Shown: positions 27,394 through 37,273 of the stretch, in pieces
Layout of the letters: the number at the start of each line of letters is the position of its first letter
Numbering within the stretch: the first letter of the stretch is position 1
Origin: Runella defluvii
GTDB lineage: Bacteria; Bacteroidota; Bacteroidia; Cytophagales; Spirosomataceae
NCBI RefSeq assembly: GCF_014195535.1
Contig: NZ_JACIBY010000001.1
Span: 124,001 to 188,000 of the forward strand
Length of the DNA: 64,000 nt
Direction: 5' to 3'
Translations under genes and position numbers: made by a program
Notes under the pieces: model-generated
Databases searched by the model: none
What the model was told of the DNA's origin: nothing
What the model saw: the letters and a program-made list of their open reading frames with translations, nothing else

Positions 27394-27746
27394 GTATATC
27401 TCCTAAGTATAACCAACTTTTGATACGGTAAAGCTTTGACTTTTCGGTAATTGTGCGTTATGTTTGTGTTACCAAATAGTCGTTTTCCACACAAAAGAGT
27501 ATTGTATGCCAAAACTGGCCAAGAAAACTAAGCAGGGTCTTCACCTGCCAATAGATGATTTGTTAAGTATAAACTTCTCAGACAATCTCATCGTACTTTC
27601 GTGTCGTTTTTTTAGTCCATTTTGGTCTAACAACACCTCCTTTGTGTAATTTTTATCGTATCCAAAGTATTGCTTAAAGAATTCGATTGGAACAAGGTTC
27701 TAATTTGGTACTTTTTTTATTTATTAACTCTAACAAACTAAACTGT
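27394..27746 (+). other. Non-coding gap before the SusC gene
   Basis: 353 bases, AT-rich. I see a small hairpin GCAGG/CCTGC (27532-27548) and a possible 60-codon frame at 27464-27649 that has no recognisable features. There is no clear TAnnTTTG box. No feature is strong enough to name. Confidence 0.5.
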
Positions 27747-30700
27747 ATGAGACACATTTTACGTGTAAGCCTATTAGTGGCTACGTGCTTGTCGGTTCTT
27801 CTGGCAAGAGCGCAAGACAAGATGGTGACAGGGAAAGTCACCTCGGCAGAAGATGGGGTAGGAATGCCTGGTGTCGCTGTGGCCGTTAAAGGCACAACCA
27901 AAGGGACTAACTCTGACGCTGAAGGAAACTATCGGTTGGCTGTTCCTGACAATGCAACGTTGGTTTTTAGTTTTGTGGGCTTTACGATTTCTGAGGAAAA
28001 AGTAAACGGCCGCTCAGCAATCAACATTCAGCTAAAACCTGAAACAAGAAGTTTGAGCGAAGTCGTTGTAACGGGATACGGCTCACAAATCAAGCGTGAG
28101 TTGACAGGGAACATCGCCAAAATTCGCCCTGCTGACATCCAAGACATGCCTGTGAATACCTTCGACCAAGCCATCCAAGGCAAGGCCGCTGGGGTACAAG
28201 TAACGGCAGGTTCGTCGAAGCTAGGGCAGGCGATTCAGGTACGGGTACGTGGTAACTCGTCGGTATCAGCTTCTAACCAGCCTTTGTACGTTTTGGATGG
28301 AATTCCAGTAACGACCCAAAACTTGAGTAACAACGGTGGGGCTACCAATCCATTGGCGGATATTAACCCGCAAGACATTGAGTCGATTGAGGTATTGAAA
28401 GATGCTTCTGCGGCAGCCATTTATGGTTCGCGCGCGGCCAATGGTGTTGTGCTTATCACTACCAAACGTGGTAAATCGGGACGGACAAACATCAACTTCG
28501 GGTATCAATTTGGTTCAAGCAAACCGACCAAGCAAGTGAAGTTTTTGAATACGGAACAGTATTTGAAACTATACCGCCAAGCGGCTGCTAACTCAGATCG
28601 TATCGACGGTATTGACCCTAAAGACCCAGATTCTTACACGGCTTACATGGAAGATTTCTTCCAAACCCAAAGCTTAGGAACATTTGGTACTGCCAACCAA
28701 GCAAGTACTGACTGGGGTGGATTGGCGTACCAAAAAGCACCAATGAGCCAGTATGACTTAAATATCAGCGGAGGAAATGACAAAACTTCGTTCTTTGTGT
28801 CGGGACAATTGCTTGACCAAAAAGGGATTTTGATTGGCAACGCCCTCAACCGTATGTCGGGTCGTGTTAACCTCGACCAAAAAGTATCTGATCGTTTCCG
28901 CATGGGAATCAACATGAGCATGGCCCGTACGTTGAACAATCGTTTGTCGGGCGACCGCCAATTTGACAACCCGATTCAGATGGTGGCTTTGCCTCCAATG
29001 ACGCCACAAAACGACCCAGAAACGGGTCTTCCAGTAGGAACGCCTCCAGGTGATATTTCGATTCCTGTGTATTATAACCCCCTTATCAACATTGGCAATG
29101 CCTACTACAATACAACGGTTAGCCGCAGTATTAGCAGCATATATGGCCAGTTGATGATTGTAAAAGGATTGAATTTCCGTTCTGAACTAGGGGTGGACGT
29201 ACTGAACCAACAAGAAGAGTCGTACTACAACAGTAAAACACAACGTAATTTCGGTGCACCAAACGGTTTGGGCGAAAATGCCTTTACGCGGGTTGAAAAC
29301 TACAACACCAACAACTACTTTACGTACAATAACAGTTTCGGAAAACATACCATCGACGGTACATTGGGGATGTCGTATCAGCAATCACAAGAGAAATTTG
29401 CCCTTACCCAAGGCCAAGATTTCCCTTCGGATGCGTATCGTATGATTGCGAGTGCGGCTCGTAAAACAGCGGGTACTTCTACTGAAACCAATTTCCGTTT
29501 CTTGTCGTATTTTGCCCGTGCCAACTACAAATTCAACGACCGTTACCTCTTAGGATTGAGCGCACGTATCGACGGTTCGTCACGTTTCGGACGCGACAGC
29601 CGCTATGGTTTCTTCCCTGCGGTTTCGGCAGGTTGGGTACTTTCGGAAGAAAGCTTCTTGCAAAACAATCCTGTTATCAGTTTCTTGAAACTTCGGGCAA
29701 GTTACGGACGGACAGGTAACGCCGAAATCGGAAACTTCCCACAACTTGGACTATACACGGGAGATGCTGCTTACGCAGGTTTGCCAGGTCAACGCCCTTC
29801 GCAGTTGGCTAACCCCGATTTGAAATGGGAAACGTCAGACCAAGTTGACATTGGTATCGACTTTGGTATCCTCAATAACCGCATCAGTGGGGAAATTGAC
29901 TACTACAACAAACAAACTTCAGGACTTTTGTTGAACGTAAACGTGCCAGGTACGACTGGTTTTACGACCCAAGTGAAAAACGTAGGCCGCTTGGAAAACA
30001 AAGGAGTAGAGTTTGTCTTAAATACTGATAACCTAGTAGGGGCATTCAAGTGGAAAACAAGCATCAACTTGGCCGCTAACCGCAACAAAATCACCGATTT
30101 GCAAGGGCAAATTATCGAAGCGGGTCTTAACAACATGAGCCGTGCCGTAGAAGGACAACCACTCGGAACGTTTTTCACCGCCGAATACGCGGGTGTAGAT
30201 CCTGCCAACGGAGATGCCCTTTGGTATAAAAATGTGAAGAATGCCGATGGTACAATCGACCGTAGTACGACCAACAGCTATAACCAAGCACAACGCGTCG
30301 TAGTTGGCAATCCGCAGCCCAGACTCCTTGGTGGTTTGACAAACACGTTTAGCTACAAAGGATTTGACTTGAGTATCTTCTTCAATGGCGTGTTTGGAAA
30401 CAAACTCAATTTCTACGGCGTAGGACGTTTCTCTTCAGCCAATGCTCGTTTTGAAGATAACCAAACGGCAGACCAGCTGGATTCTTGGACAAAAGAAAAT
30501 CCAAACGCAAAATTCCCAGAAGCACGTTTGTTCTTCAACAACGGTGCGCAACCTTCAAGCCGTTTTATCCAAGATGGTTCGTTTGTTCGTTTGCGTAACG
30601 TGACACTTTCATACAGTTTGCCAAAATCATTGTTGAACAAAGCAAAAATCAACAGTGTGCGTTTGTTCTTGACGGGTCAGAACTTGTTGACCTTCACGAA

Positions 30701-30824
30701 ATACACAGGTTGGGATCCAGAAGTAAATGCCGACGACATCGTAACCAACATTGCGCAAGGCTATGACTTCTATACGGCACCTCAAGCGAAAACCATCACG
30801 GGGGGTATCAACATTGGTTTCTAA
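27747..30824 (+). CDS. SusC/RagA-family TonB-linked outer-membrane protein
   Basis: 1025 residues from the ATG at 27747, which gives the signal MRHILRVSLLVATCLSVLLA. A carboxypeptidase-regulatory-like domain spans about 27-105 (VTGKVTSAEDGVGMPGVAVA). The plug domain begins near LSEVVVTGYG, with the SusC hallmark LYVLDGIPV and VLKDASAAAIYGSRAANGVV. The barrel follows to the end (GGINIGF, terminal Phe). There is no STN domain, unlike the receptor at 2257. SusC proteins import glycans or peptides with a SusD lid; the susD-like gene starts 28 bases downstream. Confidence 0.95.
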   Translation: MRHILRVSLLVATCLSVLLARAQDKMVTGKVTSAEDGVGMPGVAVAVKGTTKGTNSDAEGNYRLAVPDNATLVFSFVGFTISEEKVNGRSAINIQLKPETRSLSEVVVTGYGSQIKRELTGNIAKIRPADIQDMPVNTFDQAIQGKAAGVQVTAGSSKLGQAIQVRVRGNSSVSASNQPLYVLDGIPVTTQNLSNNGGATNPLADINPQDIESIEVLKDASAAAIYGSRAANGVVLITTKRGKSGRTNINFGYQFGSSKPTKQVKFLNTEQYLKLYRQAAANSDRIDGIDPKDPDSYTAYMEDFFQTQSLGTFGTANQASTDWGGLAYQKAPMSQYDLNISGGNDKTSFFVSGQLLDQKGILIGNALNRMSGRVNLDQKVSDRFRMGINMSMARTLNNRLSGDRQFDNPIQMVALPPMTPQNDPETGLPVGTPPGDISIPVYYNPLINIGNAYYNTTVSRSISSIYGQLMIVKGLNFRSELGVDVLNQQEESYYNSKTQRNFGAPNGLGENAFTRVENYNTNNYFTYNNSFGKHTIDGTLGMSYQQSQEKFALTQGQDFPSDAYRMIASAARKTAGTSTETNFRFLSYFARANYKFNDRYLLGLSARIDGSSRFGRDSRYGFFPAVSAGWVLSEESFLQNNPVISFLKLRASYGRTGNAEIGNFPQLGLYTGDAAYAGLPGQRPSQLANPDLKWETSDQVDIGIDFGILNNRISGEIDYYNKQTSGLLLNVNVPGTTGFTTQVKNVGRLENKGVEFVLNTDNLVGAFKWKTSINLAANRNKITDLQGQIIEAGLNNMSRAVEGQPLGTFFTAEYAGVDPANGDALWYKNVKNADGTIDRSTTNSYNQAQRVVVGNPQPRLLGGLTNTFSYKGFDLSIFFNGVFGNKLNFYGVGRFSSANARFEDNQTADQLDSWTKENPNAKFPEARLFFNNGAQPSSRFIQDGSFVRLRNVTLSYSLPKSLLNKAKINSVRLFLTGQNLLTFTKYTGWDPEVNADDIVTNIAQGYDFYTAPQAKTITGGINIGF

Positions 30825-30851
30825 TTTTTCAACACTTTGATTTTTCACACA

Positions 30852-32168
30852 ATGAATACATCCATTAAATCTTTTGTACTTGCAGGCTCAGTAATGCTTT
30901 TGAGCGCTGCCTGTGCCAACCGACTCGATGTACAGCCGACTCAAAGTATCGACGAATCGACGGCCTTGGCAACCGAACAAGACGTAAACGTAACCCTTGT
31001 AGGGGCGTACGATGGTATGAGTAGCATAAATGTATATGGTGGCGCTTTCCAATATACGGGCGACCTTCTTGGCGATGACCGCGAAGTGGTTTTCGGTGGA
31101 ACGTTTACTACCTTAGACGAGCTTTGGCGTAAAACAATTACCCCTGGTAATTCCCAAACTACGCTCACTTGGAACAACTCGTATGCTGCGATTAACCGTG
31201 CCAACAACGTGTTGAGTGCCCTCGACAAAGTAAGCACTGCTAACCGAGGTCCCGTTGAAGCGCAAGCTCGTTTTATTCGGGCGGCGATTTACTTTGAACT
31301 CGTACGCTTGTATGCCAAAGCTTGGGGTGACGGCGATAATGCGGCCAATTTAGGCGTACCGTTGGTGTTGAACCCTACGCGTTCGGTCACTGACGAAGAT
31401 TACAAAGCGCGTAACAGTGTCGCAGAAGTGTATGCCCAAATCATTGATGACCTGACAAAGGCGGAGCAATTGGCCAAATACCCGCCTGCTATTGCCCTTT
31501 TGGCACGGGTTTATTTGATGCAAGGAAACAATGCCTCTGCGCGTGATGCGGCCAACCGCGTTATTGCCTCAGGATTATTTGAACTTGAAACTGATTTTGC
31601 CAATGCCTTTGTTGACGACAATGCCGAGAGCATTTTCAGCATCGTAGTAACCGATCAGGATGGTGCCAACGACATGAATACGTACTATGCTTCTGCCTTG
31701 AACCAAGGTCGTGGAGATATTCGAGTTCAGACAAAACATTTGGCTCTTTACGAAGCAAACGATATTCGTGGTAAATTCTTCAATACAAGCAACGCAGGTT
31801 CACGTACATTTACCAGCAAATTCAACGATCGTTTTGGCGATGTACCCGTGCTTCGTTTGGCTGAAATGTACCTTATCCGTGCGGAAGCAAACTTCCGTTT
31901 AGGAACGACCGTAGGCGCAACGCCTTTGGCCGACATCAACATGATTCGTGCTCGGGCAGGTTTGGCGCCAGTTGCGTCACTTACTCTAGCCGCTATCCTG
32001 AAAGAACGTAAACTGGAATTAGCGTTTGAAGGTCAACAAATTCACGACATCAAGCGTACCAAAGGAACGGTAGGGACAACGGTTTTTAGCGCTAATAACT
32101 TGGTTCTTCCGATTCCACAACGTGAAATTGATACGAACAAAAAATTAGTACAAAACCCAGGCTATTAA
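30852..32168 (+). CDS. SusD/RagB-family outer-membrane lipoprotein
   Basis: 438 residues from the ATG at 30852 (MNTSIKSFVLAG). The lipobox LLSAAC gives an N-terminal lipidated Cys. SusD features include the TPR-like helices and the motifs ARFIRAAIYFELVRLYAKAWG and RLAEMYLIRAEANFR, with the C-terminal KERKLELAFEGQQIHDIKR. It forms the hinged lid over the SusC barrel and binds the substrate. At 438 residues it is shorter than glycan-type SusD proteins (usually above 500), so the substrate may be small. Confidence 0.94.
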   Translation: MNTSIKSFVLAGSVMLLSAACANRLDVQPTQSIDESTALATEQDVNVTLVGAYDGMSSINVYGGAFQYTGDLLGDDREVVFGGTFTTLDELWRKTITPGNSQTTLTWNNSYAAINRANNVLSALDKVSTANRGPVEAQARFIRAAIYFELVRLYAKAWGDGDNAANLGVPLVLNPTRSVTDEDYKARNSVAEVYAQIIDDLTKAEQLAKYPPAIALLARVYLMQGNNASARDAANRVIASGLFELETDFANAFVDDNAESIFSIVVTDQDGANDMNTYYASALNQGRGDIRVQTKHLALYEANDIRGKFFNTSNAGSRTFTSKFNDRFGDVPVLRLAEMYLIRAEANFRLGTTVGATPLADINMIRARAGLAPVASLTLAAILKERKLELAFEGQQIHDIKRTKGTVGTTVFSANNLVLPIPQREIDTNKKLVQNPGY

Positions 32169-32211
32169 TCGTTTGGGAGTTTCTTTATCAACAATTTGAA
32201 GAGTAGTTCAG

Positions 32212-32247
32212 ACACGTCGCATATTAATTTGTGCGACGTGTTTATTT
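32212..32247 (+). terminator. Terminator of the SusC/SusD operon
   Basis: ACACGTCGCA (32212-32221) pairs perfectly with TGCGACGTGT (32232-32241) around a 10-base AT loop, followed by a T-rich run. Confidence 0.8.
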
Positions 32248-32287
32248 TATTCGTAAATCGCTTTTTGATACCATTGTTTTGAATAGT

Positions 32288-33526
32288 ATGACGAATCGTC
32301 ACGAGCTTTTTTATAATTACCTCGCCCAAACGTCTGATTTTCCGCTCGCCCTCGACATCGACCGTGCGGAGGGCATTTATCTGTACGGTGCCAACGGCGA
32401 AAAATACGTCGATATGATTTCGGGGATTGGCGTTAGCAACGCAGGCCACCGACACCCTCACGTGCTGAAAGCCATTCACCAGCAGCTCGATAAATACATG
32501 CACTTGATGGTGTACGGGGAGTACATCGAAACACCACAAGTGAAGTTGGCAGAGGCGCTGGTCCAGACCTGTAAGGTTCCGCGCGAGACCTGTAAAGTTT
32601 CCAAAAACCTTACAGGTCTGGAGCCATTAGACAACGTCTATTTCACCAACTCAGGCGCGGAAGCAGTCGAAGGAGCCATGAAACTCGCCAAGCGCTTTAC
32701 GGGGCGCAGCGAAATCATTTCATGTTTCAATGCGTATCATGGCAGCACCCAAGGTGCACTGAGTTTGGCAGGGGCTGAGTTTTTCAAACGCAATTTTCGA
32801 CCGTTGCTTCCCGATGTTCGTCACATTCGTTTTGGCGTATTGGAAGACCTTTCCCTAATCACGACCCGAACGGCCGCCATCATCATCGAAGTGATTTCGG
32901 GCGAAGCGGGTGTGCGGGTTCCCGACGTTGCGTACCACCAAGCCTTGCGCGCGCGCTGTACCGAAACGGGCACGTTGTTGGTCTATGATGAAATTCAGAC
33001 GGGCTTTGGGCGAACGGGCACCTTCTGGGCGTTTGAGCAATTTGGGGTCGTACCTGATATTTTGTTGTGTGCCAAAGGCATGGGAGGCGGAATGCCCATT
33101 GGGGCGTTTATTTCGTCCAAAAGCATCATGGCAGTTTTTAAAAACAATCCCATTTTAGGCCATATCACTACCTTTGGTGGACATCCTGTGAGTTGTGCTT
33201 CTTCGTTGGCTACCCTAGAAGTGATTCAGTCAGAAGGACTTGCTGAAAGCGCTGTCGCTAAAGGGCAGCTTATTCGCGGGTTGTTACAGCATCCTTCCAT
33301 CAAAGAAATTCGGGGGGAAGGATTGATGTTGGCGGTCGAGTTTGAGTCGTTTGAAGTACTAAAACCCATCATCGACCGCGCGATAGGGCGGGCAAAACAG
33401 GGCACGGGAGTAATCACCGATTGGTTTTTGTTTTGCGATAACTCCATGCGAATCGCCCCGCCGCTTGTCATAACGGAAGCCCAAATTAGGGAAGCGTGTA
33501 ATATCATTTTAGAAGCAATAGATTGA
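32288..33526 (+). CDS. Class III PLP-dependent aminotransferase with an in-frame palindromic insert
   Basis: 412 residues from the ATG at 32288. The fold type I class III pattern is clear: NSGAEAVEGAMKLAKR, IIIEVISGEAGVRVPD, DEIQTGFGRTG near 234 and the PLP lysine K263 in CAKGMGGGMPIG. The family includes acetylornithine, 4-aminobutyrate and other omega-aminotransferases; the exact substrate is open. Between LAEALVQ and PLDNVYFTNSG lie about 18 extra residues, including TCKVPRETCKVSKNLTGLE, encoded by a perfect palindromic repeat. In the family this region is a short surface loop, so the enzyme may still be active. dapA lies 84 bases downstream. Confidence 0.9.
   Translation: MTNRHELFYNYLAQTSDFPLALDIDRAEGIYLYGANGEKYVDMISGIGVSNAGHRHPHVLKAIHQQLDKYMHLMVYGEYIETPQVKLAEALVQTCKVPRETCKVSKNLTGLEPLDNVYFTNSGAEAVEGAMKLAKRFTGRSEIISCFNAYHGSTQGALSLAGAEFFKRNFRPLLPDVRHIRFGVLEDLSLITTRTAAIIIEVISGEAGVRVPDVAYHQALRARCTETGTLLVYDEIQTGFGRTGTFWAFEQFGVVPDILLCAKGMGGGMPIGAFISSKSIMAVFKNNPILGHITTFGGHPVSCASSLATLEVIQSEGLAESAVAKGQLIRGLLQHPSIKEIRGEGLMLAVEFESFEVLKPIIDRAIGRAKQGTGVITDWFLFCDNSMRIAPPLVITEAQIREACNIILEAID
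32563..32621. repeat. Palindromic repeat inside the aminotransferase coding sequence
   Basis: CCAGACCTGTAAGGTT (32563-32578) is perfectly complementary to AACCTTACAGGTCTGG (32606-32621). Between them lies a second copy of the left arm, GAGACCTGTAAAGTTT (32585-32600), that could pair with the same right arm. The 59-bp unit keeps the reading frame and encodes residues about 92-112. Confidence 0.85.
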
Positions 33527-33536
33527 CAAATTTTAA

Positions 33537-33544
33537 TACCTTTG
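33537..33544 (+). promoter_or_regulatory. -7 box TACCTTTG upstream of dapA
   Basis: TACCTTTG fits TAnnTTTG and lies 67 bases before the dapA ATG at 33611. A matching -33 TTG at standard distance is not clear; TTG at 33523 is too close. Confidence 0.4.
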
Positions 33545-33610
33545 TGGCCTCAATCTACCAATCATCTACCAGTATATATTGACGGGCAAGTTGTCCGTAC
33601 TACAAATCAA

Positions 33611-34495
33611 ATGGATACCCGATTTTTAGGAGTGGGCGTGGCTTTAGTTACCCCCTTCGACACCAACCACGATATTGATTACACGGCGCTCAAAAAACTC
33701 ATTGATTTTGTAAGCGAAGGCGGTGTAAACTACCTTGTTGTTCAAGGTACAACGGGCGAAACCTCCACTACTACTGCTCAGGAGAAGCTCGATTTGTTGA
33801 AGTTTGTTCAAGATAATAATTCCAAAAAGCTCCCAATTGTATATGGTTTAGGTGGCAACAACACCCGTGCTGTGTTGGAAACATTGAAACAAACCGACCT
33901 TTCGGGAGTAGATGTTATTTTGTCGGTATGTCCTTATTACAACAAGCCTTCACAGCGTGGTTTAATTGCCCACTTCACGGCCATTGCCGACGCGAGTCCC
34001 GTGCCTGTATTGTTGTATAACGTACCTGGCCGTACGGTGGTAAACATGAAAATTGAAACCATTGTTGAGTTGGCTAAACACCCCAATATCATCGGTATCA
34101 AAGATGCGTGTGCCAATTTTGACCAATACATGGAGTTGGCTAAACTGTGCCCAAGCGACTTTTTGTTGATTTCGGGAGATGATAACCACGTTTCACCCAT
34201 GATTAGTATTGGTTGGAAAGGGGTTATTTCGGTGATTGCCAACGCTTTCCCGAAAGAATTTACCGAAATGACGTGGCACGCCCTCGAAAATCGTCCCGAC
34301 GAAGCCGCCGCAATTCAGTATCGTTTCTTGGACATGGACGGCCCATTGTATGCAGAATCAAATCCTGTAGGCATCAAAAAGTGCCTCGAAATCAAAGGGA
34401 TATGCAGCAGCGAAGTGCGTTTGCCATTAGTCAAAGCTTCTGACGAACTTGGCGTACAACTTACAACCATTATGACCCGCGAGGGGTTGCTGTAG
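33611..34495 (+). CDS. dapA: 4-hydroxy-tetrahydrodipicolinate synthase
   Basis: 294 residues from the ATG at 33611 (MDTRFLGVGVALVTPF), the normal family start. The class I aldolase TIM barrel shows VQGTTGETSTT (pyruvate-binding Thr-Thr pair), the YNVPGRT tyrosine and the Schiff-base lysine in IIGIKDAC. It condenses pyruvate with aspartate semialdehyde, the first committed step to lysine and diaminopimelate. The substrate comes from the aspartokinase pathway, encoded here at 53662. Length is standard. Confidence 0.95.
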   Translation: MDTRFLGVGVALVTPFDTNHDIDYTALKKLIDFVSEGGVNYLVVQGTTGETSTTTAQEKLDLLKFVQDNNSKKLPIVYGLGGNNTRAVLETLKQTDLSGVDVILSVCPYYNKPSQRGLIAHFTAIADASPVPVLLYNVPGRTVVNMKIETIVELAKHPNIIGIKDACANFDQYMELAKLCPSDFLLISGDDNHVSPMISIGWKGVISVIANAFPKEFTEMTWHALENRPDEAAAIQYRFLDMDGPLYAESNPVGIKKCLEIKGICSSEVRLPLVKASDELGVQLTTIMTREGLL

Positions 34496-34518
34496 TAGAT
34501 AACTATTTTCCCGATATA

Positions 34519-34567
34519 CGAAAAGAGGCTGTCCCACAAGGACAGCCTCTTTTCGTTTGTTTTTTTG
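34519..34567. terminator. Terminator after dapA, shared with the peptidase gene
   Basis: A perfect 16-bp stem (34519-34534 and 34540-34555) with loop CACAA, followed by a T-rich tract; preceded by mixed sequence. It lies between converging genes. Confidence 0.88.
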
Positions 34568-34577
34568 GAAAACCACA

Positions 34578-37106
34578 CTACGGTAACATAAACACCGCGT
34601 TGGAGAACAACAACTTACCGTTGTACCAAAAACCACGGAAAAGTGGGTTGTTGGCGATGTAAACTATTTTACCACGACCTACTTCTTCTACACCAAGGAA
34701 AAGAGAGTTAGGGAGTTTTTCCTTCACATTCTTACCCGTAAAACCAGCTACGTAGCCATCTTTTTCACTTTTTAAGTAGCCAACGTTCCAGCCGTTTTTC
34801 AAGAATTCGTAGTTATAAACGTTGTTGACAAGGGCAAAATAGTGGTCAGGGAATCCAAAGGCCAATGGGTGCGAATTGTCCAATTTGATTTTATAGATAC
34901 TTCCTGGCGATTCGTCTGACACCGACTCGCGCTCGCGGTTAGCAAACGCTTTCAGGTTATCGTCATCGTTCTTTTTGTCTGACTTTTTGCTGTCGTCTTT
35001 TTTGTTTTTCAAGCCAAAACCTTCTTTGTCTGCCAAAAGCCCAGTAGCATTTTCCAACAAAATCAAACGACCACCGCTGCGGAGCCATTCGCGCAAGGCA
35101 GGGAATTGACTTTCACGAATAAGTGAACCAAAGCCCGATGGGACAATCAAGACGTCCAATTTTGCAAACGGAATCCCTGCGCCAAAACGGCTGTTTGGGT
35201 CGATGAGCGTCAGCGGGTAGCTGAGTTCTTGATCGAAGAAATGCCAAATTTCGCCTACGTTGGTCGCCGTGGTACCCTCACCTGCTAGAAGCCCAACCCG
35301 TGGCGTTGTTTTTAGGTTATAGACATAGTCAGAGCCAAAGTCAGAGCCTTTAGAAGCCGCCCCGCTTTCAGTGGCGCTGAGTGCTACCCCAAACTTAGTG
35401 GCTTCGGCTTGTACAATCTTGTCGAACGAATCACCTAGCCCTTCGTTTCCTGCACGGGTAATAATGAGCGTACCTGCGGCGTAGGTTTTGCCGCCCATGT
35501 CAAACGTTTTTTCTGCTGCCCGAACCCGTACTTTTTGTTTTGCAATGGCGGCCAAAAACTTGGCATCTTCCGCCGATTTCCACGATACAATGTAAGCGTA
35601 AGGCTTTCCACTAATGGCAGGTTGTGGGCTGCTGGCGGGTGCTTGTGGGTTAGGGGTGAGTCGCTCTTTTACGCCGTATGTTTTGGCACCGTACGCCAAC
35701 GGTACGCACCAAGACGTAATATCGTAAGTGACCGAATCTTCAAGCATGGGTTTGATTTCAAACAAAATCTTCAACAGGTTCGACTTGGGTTGGTAAGCAC
35801 TGATGACCAAGTCGCCCACTTCAGTTTTAAAAGACTCGTCTTTCTGAGTCAAATAGTTGTAGCCAGTCAATGCACGGCTGTCGTTGGCGTATCCGTAGCG
35901 GATTTGGTTTTTATCCAACAACGTTTTCAATGCTTTTACGCGGCCTTCATCGCCTGCTGTTTTTACAACGTACGATTTATAAAGGCCAATGGGGCTATTT
36001 TGGTTGCGGTCGTAGAATTTCACAAACTCTTCTACTACTTTTCCCGAACGGTCAGCGATGGCTTCCATGGTGGCAATACTCGCCGCCGATACGTGCGCCA
36101 CGCGGTGGGTCAAGCGAAGGGTATCTCCTTCATCGGGGCGCTCGTAGGCCAAGCCAGCGATGCCGCCGCCACCTTGCTCGTAAGTCATGGCAATCGCACC
36201 GTTGTAAGTAGGCCAAGTATCACCATAACTTGGATAAAACAAATCAAAACGCTCGCGGGTATAATAGAGCCAGCTGTTGCGGTCAAAGTAGCGTTTGTTG
36301 TATGTACCAATCACTTCCTGCATTTCGCGTTGCCACGGCGTGATGTCCTCGTGGTAAGGCTTGGCTGATGGGGCAAAATAGTACGGGCTGTTGGGACCCA
36401 TTTCGTGGAAGTCGCCGTGTACTTGCGGCATCCATTGTTGAAAAGCAGCCACGAGTTGTTGCATAATCTCTTGGGTCTGCCACGCCCAGTCGCGGTTGGG
36501 GTCAAACAAGTAGTGGTTCCAACGTCCTCCTGGCCAAGGCTCGCCGTGTTCCCAAGCGGATGTGTTGGCATTGGCGGTCACACCTACTTTTTGGTTGTAC
36601 CAGTTGATGTAGCGGTCGTGGCCGTCGGGGTTAAGGCAAGGGGCCAAGATAACCACGGTGTTTTTTAGAATCTTGTCGGCTACCGCTCCACCTGCCAACA
36701 ATTCGTGTAATACTTTGGGAAATGCGGCCGAATTGGTTACTTCGTTTCCGTGCACGTTGTAACTCATCCACACAATCGCAGGCCGCGTTTTGCTGGTTGG
36801 TTGCCCAGCCATCAAACCGATGCTCTTGAGGTTGTCGGTACGGATTTGGTCTAGGTTTTTAATGTTTTCTTCCGAACTCACGACGACCATCATCAGTGGA
36901 CGTTTTTCAAATGTTTGTCCGTACGACATCAATTTTACTTTGGTAGGCACTTGCTGCGATACGTGCGTAGCATACTGATAAAGACGGTGGGTAGGTACCA
37001 TTTGCTCCCCTGGCGCAAAGCCAAAGAACTGCGTAGGAGATTGAAGTTGGGCCAGAGCCTGTAAGCTCAGAAGTAAGCCCGTCAAAAACAATAGTGGTTT
37101 TCTCAT
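34578..37106 (-). CDS. Secreted M14-family zinc carboxypeptidase
   Basis: 842 residues from the ATG at 37106, giving the signal MRKPLLFLTGLLLSLQALAQ. The zinc site HxxE is H119-G-N-E122 in YNVHGNEVTN, with a further His in QVHGDFHEMGPNSPYYF. The M14 domain spans about 30-380, then there is a long C-terminal region of about 450 residues with a class-I-amidotransferase-like domain (LIVPSGFGSLIRESQFPALR). A Lys/Asp-rich low-complexity linker (DDSKKSDKKNDDDN) sits near 715. Proteins of this architecture are common in Bacteroidota and probably digest extracellular peptides. No sorting tail is seen. Confidence 0.88.
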   Translation of the reverse strand: MRKPLLFLTGLLLSLQALAQLQSPTQFFGFAPGEQMVPTHRLYQYATHVSQQVPTKVKLMSYGQTFEKRPLMMVVVSSEENIKNLDQIRTDNLKSIGLMAGQPTSKTRPAIVWMSYNVHGNEVTNSAAFPKVLHELLAGGAVADKILKNTVVILAPCLNPDGHDRYINWYNQKVGVTANANTSAWEHGEPWPGGRWNHYLFDPNRDWAWQTQEIMQQLVAAFQQWMPQVHGDFHEMGPNSPYYFAPSAKPYHEDITPWQREMQEVIGTYNKRYFDRNSWLYYTRERFDLFYPSYGDTWPTYNGAIAMTYEQGGGGIAGLAYERPDEGDTLRLTHRVAHVSAASIATMEAIADRSGKVVEEFVKFYDRNQNSPIGLYKSYVVKTAGDEGRVKALKTLLDKNQIRYGYANDSRALTGYNYLTQKDESFKTEVGDLVISAYQPKSNLLKILFEIKPMLEDSVTYDITSWCVPLAYGAKTYGVKERLTPNPQAPASSPQPAISGKPYAYIVSWKSAEDAKFLAAIAKQKVRVRAAEKTFDMGGKTYAAGTLIITRAGNEGLGDSFDKIVQAEATKFGVALSATESGAASKGSDFGSDYVYNLKTTPRVGLLAGEGTTATNVGEIWHFFDQELSYPLTLIDPNSRFGAGIPFAKLDVLIVPSGFGSLIRESQFPALREWLRSGGRLILLENATGLLADKEGFGLKNKKDDSKKSDKKNDDDNLKAFANRERESVSDESPGSIYKIKLDNSHPLAFGFPDHYFALVNNVYNYEFLKNGWNVGYLKSEKDGYVAGFTGKNVKEKLPNSLFLGVEEVGRGKIVYIANNPLFRGFWYNGKLLFSNAVFMLP

Positions 37107-37273
37107 GGAGGTTTTAGTTGAGATGAGTTGTAACAAATGATTAGTTTGGGACAACAATTAAAAATGAATGGCCAAAAATACGCAAACTTTAAAGATACCG
37201 TAAAATTATTGGACGAGCCCGAAAGAAAAAGCGATGTAGCTGCTTTTAATAGAAAACTAATCCAGCTCTTTTT

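Noticed and set aside
27464-27649. A 61-codon open frame before the SusC gene
   Set aside because: No recognisable motif, no promoter or good start context, and composition unlike the neighbours; not supported as a gene.
22209-32168. One large glycan-utilisation locus joining the sulfatase and the SusC/SusD pair
   Set aside because: The amidotransferase module and a 353-base gap separate them, and no glycoside hydrolase or regulator is present; only proximity supports it.
35535-36368. A 277-codon open frame opposite the M14 peptidase gene
   Set aside because: Entirely within a gene with a clear zinc site; its own translation shows no domain.
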